From positions 1-6,354 of the forward strand of contig NZ_JBASBH010000094.1 of assembly GCF_049651025.1 (NCBI RefSeq): a DNA stretch of 6,354 nt, written 5' to 3'. The position numbers and the translations under genes were made by a program. Positions 1 to 6,354 of the stretch are shown here, in pieces. How positions within the stretch are numbered: position 1 is the stretch's first letter; every line of letters begins with the position of its first letter. Below the pieces are notes generated by a model. The model was not told where the DNA came from. It searched no databases and saw nothing but the letters and a program-made list of their open reading frames with translations. The stretch comes from Parvibaculum sp049651025 (GTDB taxonomy: Bacteria; Pseudomonadota; Alphaproteobacteria; Parvibaculales; Parvibaculaceae).

Positions 1-339
1 GTGATGCGCAATCGTCTTTCAACGCTTGCGGCAAAAAACAAGCGGCGCATCGAGAATGTGCTGGAGGCGCTGGCGACCCGCATCGGCTTCCGCGTTGCGC
101 CGGGATTTGGCGAGCGCGTTATTTTCCGCGAGATGTTTCCATCCGGATTGACGCTGCTCGATTTGCGCGCCGAGGGCGTCGACACGCAGATGTCGATGTC
201 GCATGTCGCCGCGCGCGCCGAGGTGCGTGGTTTGCTGGATGAATTGAATTTGCCGCTCGCCGAGATTCTGGCCGCGCGTCGTCTTGCTGAAGTAGCGGTC
301 GAGCCGGTAGCGGTCGAACAGGCGGTTGGCGTCAGCTAG
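1..339 (+). CDS. mipZ: MipZ division-plane positioning ATPase, C-terminal part (5' end outside window)
   Basis: Only the last 112 codons are present. The frame is open from base 1, so the GTG there is most likely an internal valine codon, not a start; the ATP-binding Walker A region must lie upstream. The visible part carries the typical alphaproteobacterial MipZ C-terminus: a basic stretch (KNKRRIENVLEALATRIGFR, residues 13-32), then an APGFGERVIFREMFPSGLTL block (33-52) and an MSHVAARAEVRGL block. MipZ is a ParA/MinD-type ATPase that dimerises near ParB-bound origins, forms a gradient from the poles and blocks FtsZ polymerisation except at midcell. This role is known for the family; here only the C-terminal similarity is seen. 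The gene ends TAG, 3 bases before the stop of the convergent carboxypeptidase gene. A plain ParA-like ATPase is the alternative, but the FREMFPSGLTLLDL block favours MipZ. Confidence 0.85.
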   Translation: MMRNRLSTLAAKNKRRIENVLEALATRIGFRVAPGFGERVIFREMFPSGLTLLDLRAEGVDTQMSMSHVAARAEVRGLLDELNLPLAEILAARRLAEVAVEPVAVEQAVGVS

Positions 340-359
340 CCGTCAGCCGCGCGCTTTTT
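322..359 (+). terminator. Possible intrinsic terminator of mipZ spanning both convergent stop codons
   Basis: Bases 322-331 (GCGGTTGGCG) and 341-350 (CGTCAGCCGC) can pair over 10 positions in the rightward RNA, two of them G-U. The loop is 9 nt and contains the mipZ stop. The stem is followed by GCGC and then five T (355-359). On the opposite strand the two G-U pairs become C-A mismatches and no T-run follows, so it would act only on mipZ transcripts. The 4-nt gap between stem and T-run and the short T-run make it weaker than a classic terminator. Confidence 0.4.
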
Positions 360-2178
360 CCTTCGCGCCGGGCGCCTGAGGCATCGCCCAGTTGGCAGGC
401 GGGATCGCGATGCAGGAAATGCTTTCGCGAGCGAGCCGACCGCAGGCACTGCGGGCCTGCTTCTCGCCATCGAAGCCACCAAAGCGCGAACGGTACAGCG
501 TGCGATTGTCCGCCGTCTTGATCGGGATCGTCACCGGGACGGCTTTGCCAAGCTCGGTCGGCGCGGCCTTGATCGCGTTGCGAATGCGATCCACGGCATC
601 GGCCTGATCCGCATAAGCGCCAATCTGAATGACCCATGACCCTTCGGGAATAAGCGGATCACCGGCTTGCCAGCCGTGCTGGGGAACCATGCGCTGAGAG
701 TCGTTGACGGCGGTGCGCAGGCCAACGGCTTGCGTCGCTTGCGGGCCTTCGTTTGCCTGAGCGGGCGTGACGATCAGATTGCCCATCTCGCGGCCAACGC
801 GGCGCACGGGGCCTTCAGCCTTGTTGTATGCAGCCAGCGCATAGGCCGTCGCATTGTCGAGCGGTGCGGACGGGCGGCGCGTGGAGGCTGTGTTTGCATT
901 CGCTGCAACGGCCGCAGCTGTCGGACGTGCCGGCGGGATTACACCGAGGATGCCGGGCGCTGTCTTGACTGCCGCAACGGGTTCGGCGGAAGCAACGCGA
1001 ACGGGTGCCGCGACTGCAATTGCGGCGGGAACGGCGAGCGATGCGACGGCGACAGGCTTTGCCGCTGCCACTTTGGCAGGCGCGGCAGGTGCGCTGACCT
1101 TTGCCACAGGCGCGGTGGGCGTTGCCGTCAGGCTCGCGACCTGTTCGGTGCCTGTGTAGGATTCTTCATCGGGATCAGGCTCGTCGATCGCAGCCATCGA
1201 GGCGAGGCTTTTGCGATCTTCATTTGAAATGCTGGCGAGCTTGGCCGCGGGGCGCGGCGTGGCTGCCGCCATGCGGGTGCCTGTGTCGCGCATCGCCATG
1301 GCTTTAGGCATTGCCCGGTCGAGGATTTCGACCATTTGCAAGTCGCGCGAGCGCGCCGTCTTGCCACCGAGGACGACGCCGATCAGCGATTTGTTATCGC
1401 GCCAGACCGAAGTCGTCAGATTGAAACCGGAAGCGGCGGTGTAGCCCGTCTTCAGACCGTTCACGCCCTCATATTTGCCGAGAAGGTGGTTGTGATTTTT
1501 GATCACGCGGCCATCCCAGGCGAAAGTCGCGGTCGAGAAGTAGCGATAATATTGCGGGAAATCGAGTTGCATGCGCTTGGCAAGCGTTGCCTGATCGCGC
1601 GCTGTCGTGAGCTGCGCCTTGTTGGGCAGGCCAGAGGCATTCATGTAGCGCGTGCGGCTCATGCCAAGGGCGTTCGCCTTGGATGTCATCAGCACGGCAA
1701 AATTCTTTTCAGTCCCGCCAAGATATTCAGCGACCGTTACGGCAACGTCATTGGCGGATTTGGTCACCAGAGCAAGGATCGCGTCCTCGACGCGGATCGT
1801 CTCTCCGGCCTTCACGCCGAGGCGCGAGGGCGCCTGCGCGGCGGCATGTGCCGAAACCGGCAAACGCGTGTTCAGCGTGACCTTGCCCTGCTCAAGCTTC
1901 TCGAACAGAAGATAGAGCGTCATCACTTTGGTCAGCGATGCGGGGAAGCACTGGGTGTCGGCATTGTTTGAGTACAATACGCGACCCGAATAGGCGTCCA
2001 TGACCAGCGATGCGGATTTGGGTGTGAAACCTTCGCTTTTCTTGCGGGGCTTGGCGTCGGCCGACGTCACCGTCATGCAGAATGCGAGAGCGACGAGGCA
2101 GGCAATGAGCGCGCCCGGCTTCCCGTTTCTGCTCGATTTCAGCTTGCGTGCGGAAAAGTCAAACGCAGACGCAAACAT
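343..2178 (-). CDS. D-alanyl-D-alanine carboxypeptidase (peptidase S11, PBP5-like) with C-terminal SPOR domain
   Basis: A 611-residue secreted penicillin-binding protein that would remove the terminal D-Ala from peptidoglycan pentapeptides in the periplasm. Residues 1-42 form a signal peptide: basic n-region, hydrophobic stretch about 22-37, and an A-D-A cleavage site after A42. The S11 catalytic domain covers about 50-290 with all three motifs: SxxK as S81-L-T-K84 (S81 the acylated serine), SxN as S141-A-N143 and KTG as K243-T-G245. An Ala/Pro/Val-rich linker follows (about 303-505). A SPOR domain (about 513-593, with WVIQIGAY and YRSRFGGF) ends the protein; SPOR domains bind glycan stripped of stem peptides at the division septum. 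The usual PBP5 C-terminal beta domain and amphipathic anchor helix seem absent, so septal targeting probably rests on the SPOR domain. The ATG at 2178 has AAGGGGA 7 nt upstream and gives a complete signal peptide. Relatives are often called dacC or dacF; I cannot choose a symbol. Confidence 0.93.
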   Translation of the reverse strand: MFASAFDFSARKLKSSRNGKPGALIACLVALAFCMTVTSADAKPRKKSEGFTPKSASLVMDAYSGRVLYSNNADTQCFPASLTKVMTLYLLFEKLEQGKVTLNTRLPVSAHAAAQAPSRLGVKAGETIRVEDAILALVTKSANDVAVTVAEYLGGTEKNFAVLMTSKANALGMSRTRYMNASGLPNKAQLTTARDQATLAKRMQLDFPQYYRYFSTATFAWDGRVIKNHNHLLGKYEGVNGLKTGYTAASGFNLTTSVWRDNKSLIGVVLGGKTARSRDLQMVEILDRAMPKAMAMRDTGTRMAAATPRPAAKLASISNEDRKSLASMAAIDEPDPDEESYTGTEQVASLTATPTAPVAKVSAPAAPAKVAAAKPVAVASLAVPAAIAVAAPVRVASAEPVAAVKTAPGILGVIPPARPTAAAVAANANTASTRRPSAPLDNATAYALAAYNKAEGPVRRVGREMGNLIVTPAQANEGPQATQAVGLRTAVNDSQRMVPQHGWQAGDPLIPEGSWVIQIGAYADQADAVDRIRNAIKAAPTELGKAVPVTIPIKTADNRTLYRSRFGGFDGEKQARSACGRLARESISCIAIPPANWAMPQAPGAKEKARG

Positions 2179-2185
2179 ACCCCAG

Positions 2186-2192
2186 TCCCCTT
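2186..2192 (-). promoter_or_regulatory. Ribosome binding site of the carboxypeptidase gene
   Basis: On the minus strand AAGGGGA lies 7 nt before the ATG at 2178. It supports this start over the next in-frame methionine (M35), which would cut away most of the signal peptide. Confidence 0.6.
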
Positions 2193-2199
2193 CATCAAG

Positions 2200-2216
2200 C
2201 CGGGCCTGCCGCCCGG
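2200..2216 (-). promoter_or_regulatory. GC-rich hairpin in the carboxypeptidase leader
   Basis: CCGGGC (2200-2205) and GCCCGG (2211-2216) form a 6-bp all-G/C stem with a 5-nt loop. It sits 7 nt upstream of the ribosome binding site in the presumed leader RNA. No T-run follows, so it is not a terminator. It could affect leader folding or translation, but a chance GC hairpin cannot be excluded. Confidence 0.3.
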
Positions 2217-2220
2217 AAAC

Positions 2221-2237
2221 AGTTACGCAACGTAACT
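2221..2237. promoter_or_regulatory. 17-bp palindrome, candidate operator upstream of the carboxypeptidase gene
   Basis: AGTTACG-CAA-CGTAACT is a perfect dyad with 7-bp arms around a 3-base centre. It begins 43 bases upstream of the carboxypeptidase ATG and lies just downstream of the predicted transcription start from the promoter at 2248-2276. That is a typical place for a repressor site. No particular regulator family is recognised from the half-site. Confidence 0.4.
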
Positions 2238-2247
2238 CCCCGCGGAA

Positions 2248-2276
2248 ACTGTAGACCCATAGGTTCGGTTTGTGAA
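2248..2276 (-). promoter_or_regulatory. Candidate sigma-70-type promoter of the carboxypeptidase gene
   Basis: Read on the minus strand, the -35 is TTCACA (2276-2271, 5 of 6 to TTGACA) and the -10 is TACAGT (2253-2248, 4 of 6 to TATAAT), with the ideal 17-bp spacer. Transcription would begin near 2241 and give a leader of about 60 nt. A GANTC site (GAATC, 2274-2278), the target of the alphaproteobacterial cell-cycle methylase CcrM, overlaps the -35. This is consensus matching by eye only. Confidence 0.45.
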
Positions 2277-2569
2277 TCCCCCATGAGCATAAAACTATGA
2301 AAAAGCTTCAGGATTCCCGAGAGTTGCGCCGATTGTGCCAGCTTATATTAACGCTGTTACAACTTTCCTAATTAATCGCCGGGTCGGGGAGGGCCTCCAA
2401 ATCCGGGGCATTCTTGGACGGCACAAAGTTTTGCATACGGTAAGATGGCTGAGTCGGGTCTCACCTGTCCGGGGCGCTGGATGCTCGCAAGCGCGGCGCG
2501 AAGCTCGTCGCTTTGGCGTTATTGCTGAAAACCCGCACGGCTCGGGAGTTTATGACCGCAGTCGGGGCT

Positions 2570-2598
2570 TTGAATTTCGCGGGATTAACCTATGTAAT
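2570..2598 (+). promoter_or_regulatory. Candidate sigma-70-type promoter of the clpS-clpA unit
   Basis: TTGAAT (2570-2575, 4 of 6 to TTGACA) and TGTAAT (2593-2598, 5 of 6 to TATAAT) are separated by exactly 17 bases. Transcription would start near 2605, giving a leader of about 110 nt to clpS. A small hairpin, GGGA (2607-2610) with TCCC (2617-2620), would lie at the very 5' end of that RNA. I found no convincing heat-shock (RpoH-type) promoter upstream. Consensus matching by eye only. Confidence 0.4.
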
Positions 2599-2703
2599 AG
2601 GGCCTTGGGAGTTTGTTCCCGACAGGTATGGGTGCGGCGGCGCATCCGGATTCAAGAAAGCCGGCTTGCCGGGATTGGAGATGGGCCGGTTGAGTGATTT
2701 CGC

Positions 2704-2707
2704 AGGA
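2704..2707 (+). promoter_or_regulatory. Ribosome binding site that decides the clpS start
   Basis: AGGA lies 7 nt before the ATG at 2715. The alternative in-frame GTG at 2694, which directly follows an in-frame TGA (2691-2693), has no well-spaced purine-rich site. Confidence 0.55.
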
Positions 2708-2714
2708 TCAGAGC

Positions 2715-3047
2715 ATGTCTGATGACGACAGGCGGCGGGGGGACGACGACGGCATCAACACCGGCGTCGTCACGAAGACCAAGCCGAAGACCAAAAAGCC
2801 CTCGCTCTACAAGGTCTTGTTGCTGAACGACGATTATACGCCGATGGAATTCGTCGTGCTTGTGCTTGAGCAGTTCTTCAATAAGGGCAGGGAGGATGCA
2901 ACCCGGATCATGCTTCACGTTCACCAGCACGGCGTCGGCCTTTGCGGCCTCTACACCTATGAGGTGGCGGAGACCAAGGTTTCGCAGGTGATGGATTTTG
3001 CAAGGCAGCATCAACATCCGCTGCAATGCACGATGGAGAGAGAGTAA
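2715..3047 (+). CDS. clpS: ClpS, ATP-dependent Clp protease adaptor (N-recognin)
   Basis: A 110-residue cytoplasmic adaptor that recognises proteins with destabilising N-terminal residues and delivers them to the ClpA N-domain for ClpAP degradation. Residues 1-29 are a charged, probably flexible extension, which family knowledge links to substrate hand-over. The folded core starts at LYKVLLLNDDYTPMEF (31-46). N38, D39 and D40 match the residues that bind the N-degron alpha-amino group, M44 matches the pocket-gating methionine, and H70 (in MLHVHQHG) matches the conserved pocket histidine. GLCGLYTYEVAETKV (75-89) is the other family hallmark. Length agrees with E. coli ClpS (106 residues). I prefer the ATG at 2715, which has AGGA 7 nt upstream; a GTG at 2694 would add seven residues. 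The gene is followed after 57 bases by clpA, its partner, with no terminator between, so the two are probably co-transcribed. Confidence 0.96.
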   Translation: MSDDDRRRGDDDGINTGVVTKTKPKTKKPSLYKVLLLNDDYTPMEFVVLVLEQFFNKGREDATRIMLHVHQHGVGLCGLYTYEVAETKVSQVMDFARQHQHPLQCTMERE

Positions 3048-3089
3048 CGTAGTCGTCGCACGTTCGAGTCACTAGCTGGCGCGCAGCGG

Positions 3090-3098
3090 AAGGAAAGG
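3090..3098 (+). promoter_or_regulatory. Ribosome binding site that decides the GTG start of clpA
   Basis: AAGGAAAGG ends 6 nt before the GTG at 3105. An in-frame TAA (3102-3104) immediately precedes that GTG, so translation cannot start further upstream, and the first in-frame ATG is at codon 46, inside the N-domain. The GTG start is therefore firm. Confidence 0.75.
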
Positions 3099-3104
3099 TC
3101 TTAA

Positions 3105-5468
<2,364 letters not shown>

Positions 5469-5483
5469 GGCCGGGCTGATCGA

Positions 5484-5870
5484 ATGACGGCGCATGAAAA
5501 AAGCATCGAAGCGGCCATGAAGTGTCTCGACGACTTCATGGCCGCTTTCAATGCGCGCGATCTGGCCGCCTGGGAGAAGACATTCAATTTTCCGAGCCTG
5601 CGGCTTGCGTCCCACCAGATGGCCATAATCGACAAGCCCGGTTGGCATAAGCCGACCATGTTTACGGCGTCGCTTGGCGATGGCTGGCATCACTCCGGCT
5701 GGGACAGGCGCGACGTGATCCATGCCGGTGTGGACAAAGTGCATTTTGACACGTGTTTCACGCGTTACCGGGCAGACGGAAGTGTGATTGGGCGTTATGA
5801 TTCAATCTATGTCGTGACGAATGAAAACGGCCATTGGGGCGTAAAGCTGCGATCGAGTTTCGCGCCGTAA
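5484..5870 (+). CDS. NTF2-like (SnoaL-type cone fold) family protein of unknown substrate
   Basis: A 128-residue soluble protein without signal peptide or membrane segment. The N-terminal helices (about 4-35, with CLDDFMAAFNARDLAAWEKT) resemble the opening of the NTF2/SnoaL-like superfamily. They are followed by an NFPSLRLAS segment (35-43) and strands ending in the conserved-looking VHFDTCFTRYRADGSVIGRY (86-105) and GHWGVKLRSSFAP (116-128). Members of this fold bind small hydrophobic ligands or act as isomerases or cyclases, but nothing here defines a reaction. The ATG is 15 bases after the clpA stop with no terminator between, so it is probably read from the clp transcript. Its ribosome binding site is weak (AAGG about 13 nt upstream, overlapping the clpA stop), which hints at translational coupling. 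The ATG at codon 12 is an unlikely alternative, since it would remove part of the first helix. Codons 9-22 contain a perfect 14-bp inverted repeat. Confidence 0.8.
   Translation: MTAHEKSIEAAMKCLDDFMAAFNARDLAAWEKTFNFPSLRLASHQMAIIDKPGWHKPTMFTASLGDGWHHSGWDRRDVIHAGVDKVHFDTCFTRYRADGSVIGRYDSIYVVTNENGHWGVKLRSSFAP
5509..5547. repeat. Perfect 14-bp inverted repeat inside the NTF2-like gene
   Basis: AAGCGGCCATGAAG (5509-5522) is exactly complementary to CTTCATGGCCGCTT (5534-5547), with an 11-nt loop. In RNA this forms a 14-bp stem, beginning 26 bases into the coding region and followed by TTTCA. The T-run is too short for a normal terminator. It could be a partial attenuator between clpA and the downstream genes, a block to 3'-end decay, or a chance result of the repeated Ala/Met/Lys/Phe codons on its two sides. 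Confidence 0.6.
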
Positions 5871-5910
5871 TTCGCTGGCTAAAACAAGAAACCAATATGG
5901 GAGAAGAAAA

Positions 5911-6279
5911 ATGATCGGTTATGTGACCCTCGGCAGCAATGACAGAAAGCGTGCGGCGACATTTTATGACGCGCTGCTCGGCGAGCTCGGCGCAAAGCGC
6001 GCCATGGAAGATGGCGACCGCTTCATCGGTTGGTCCAATGGACAAGGCGGCATGCTCGCCGTGATCAAGCCGTTTGACGGCAATGCGGCAACGGTCGGCA
6101 ACGGCAACATGGTGTCGCTCGCCGTTGGTTCGCGCGAAAATGTCGACAAGCTGCATGCGAAAGCATTGTCGCTCGGCGGCAAGGACGAAGGCGCCCCCGG
6201 ACTTCGCGGCGGCAATTTTTACGGCGCCTATTTCCGTGACCTCGACGGCAACAAGCTCTGCGCCTTCCACATGGGCTAA
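5911..6279 (+). CDS. VOC family (glyoxalase/bleomycin-resistance fold) protein
   Basis: A 122-residue cytoplasmic protein with the two beta-alpha-beta-beta-beta modules of the vicinal-oxygen-chelate superfamily: module 1 about 1-53 (MIGYVTLGSNDRKRAATFYD at the start, then LLGELGA) and module 2 about 66-121 (MVSLAVGSRENVDKLHAKAL, ending YFRDLDGNKLCAFH). These proteins usually work as dimers around a divalent metal. The last strand reads GNKLCAF, with Cys117 where glyoxalase I and many dioxygenases carry a metal-binding Glu, so metal use and catalysis are uncertain; a glyoxalase I role is not supported. The ATG has GGGAGA (5899-5904) 6 nt upstream. It begins 40 bases after the NTF2-like gene with no terminator between, and is closed by the terminator at 6297-6330. 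It is thus likely the last gene of the clp unit, though a promoter inside the preceding gene is possible. Confidence 0.88.
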   Translation: MIGYVTLGSNDRKRAATFYDALLGELGAKRAMEDGDRFIGWSNGQGGMLAVIKPFDGNAATVGNGNMVSLAVGSRENVDKLHAKALSLGGKDEGAPGLRGGNFYGAYFRDLDGNKLCAFHMG

Positions 6280-6296
6280 TGATTTTTGTGCTGATG

Positions 6297-6330
6297 AAAA
6301 GGGCGCGGCCTTCGGACCGCGCCCTTTTTT
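6297..6330 (+). terminator. Rho-independent terminator ending the clpS-clpA-NTF2-VOC unit
   Basis: GGGCGCGG (6301-6308) pairs with CCGCGCCC (6317-6324), an 8-bp all-G/C stem. One C-A mismatch follows, then a C(UUCG)G tetraloop (6310-6315), an especially stable RNA loop. Six T follow directly (6325-6330). Four A before the stem (6297-6300) can pair with the first four T, so it could also stop transcription arriving from the right. It begins 18 bases after the VOC gene stop. Confidence 0.92.
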
Positions 6331-6354
6331 ATTTCAAATGGTGCGGATCAGGCG

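Larger units (their letters stand above)
2179..2714. other. 536-base intergenic region between divergent carboxypeptidase and clpS genes
   Basis: No convincing gene lies here. The left part (2179-2280) holds the carboxypeptidase leader and candidate promoter. The middle contains an AT-rich patch (about 2340-2376) that stands out from its GC-rich surroundings. The right part holds a candidate clpS promoter (2570-2598) and its leader. Open frames at 2335-2697 (GTG start) and 2513-2722 (TTG start) lack ribosome binding sites and match no family I know. I see no tRNA, no obvious small RNA with a terminator, and no long repeat. Confidence 0.6.

Noticed and set aside
667..1227. Long plus-strand open frames opposite the carboxypeptidase gene, some Cys/Arg-rich
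   Set aside because: They are antisense shadows of the GC-rich Ala/Pro/Val linker, with compositions that real proteins rarely show and no start signals; the minus-strand gene explains the region.
2348..2375. CtrA binding site in the AT-rich patch (TTAA-N7-TTAA)
   Set aside because: TTAA occurs at 2348 and 2372, but neither has a second TTAA at 7-base spacing.
2413..2446. Possible heat-shock (RpoH-type) promoter, CTTGGAC followed by CATACGG
   Set aside because: The spacing between the boxes is about 14 bases, too short for the alphaproteobacterial RpoH pattern, and the -10 match is poor.
2335..2697. 120-codon GTG-started open frame in the gap upstream of clpS
   Set aside because: It has no ribosome binding site, is rich in codons disfavoured in the real genes here (CTA, AGA, AAT, TGT), its translation is Arg-rich without any family resemblance, and it spans the candidate clpS promoter.
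2513..2722. 69-codon TTG-started open frame overlapping the clpS start by 8 bases
   Set aside because: It has no ribosome binding site and no recognised family. By my count about 63% of its codons end in G or C, and it includes TTA, GTA and ATA. It begins upstream of the best clpS promoter candidate. Kept only as a remark in the findings.
2274..3070. Cluster of GANTC (CcrM) sites at 2274, 2312, 2649 and 3066
   Set aside because: The density is not clearly above chance, and similar sites occur inside the coding genes. Only the site overlapping the carboxypeptidase -35 is kept as an observation.

Overview
The window looks like a chromosomal core region of an alphaproteobacterium, probably of the order Hyphomicrobiales (a Bradyrhizobium/Beijerinckia-like lineage is my guess). 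The clues are a MipZ-type division-site ATPase, a SPOR-tailed D,D-carboxypeptidase, ClpS/ClpA of the alphaproteobacterial type, high G+C and strong G/C preference at codon third positions. I see no mobile element, CRISPR array, tRNA or rRNA.

Layout. Bases 1-339 (+) hold the C-terminal 112 codons of mipZ, whose 5' part lies outside the window. Bases 343-2178 (-) encode a 611-residue secreted D-alanyl-D-alanine carboxypeptidase. It runs toward mipZ, and the two stop codons are only 3 bases apart. A 536-base gene-free interval (2179-2714) separates it from a divergent rightward block. The gap holds a good candidate promoter for the carboxypeptidase gene, with a 17-bp palindrome just past its likely start point, and a separate candidate promoter for clpS. 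The rightward block is clpS (2715-3047), clpA (3105-5468), a small NTF2-like protein gene (5484-5870) and a small VOC/glyoxalase-fold protein gene (5911-6279). It is closed by a strong intrinsic terminator with a C(UUCG)G loop (6297-6330).

How the genes work together. MipZ places the FtsZ ring. The carboxypeptidase trims peptidoglycan stem peptides and probably goes to the septum through its SPOR domain, so the left half is about division and cell wall. In the right half ClpS captures N-degron proteins and hands them to ClpA, which unfolds them into ClpP (clpP is not in the window). The NTF2-like and VOC genes appear to be tail members of the clp transcription unit. Their substrates cannot be read from sequence.

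This is largely ordinary housekeeping sequence and I found no convincing new multi-gene system. The points most worth a second look are a perfect 14-bp inverted repeat near the start of the NTF2-like gene, the promoter/palindrome arrangement upstream of the carboxypeptidase gene, and a one-directional terminator-like hairpin across the convergent mipZ/carboxypeptidase stop codons.
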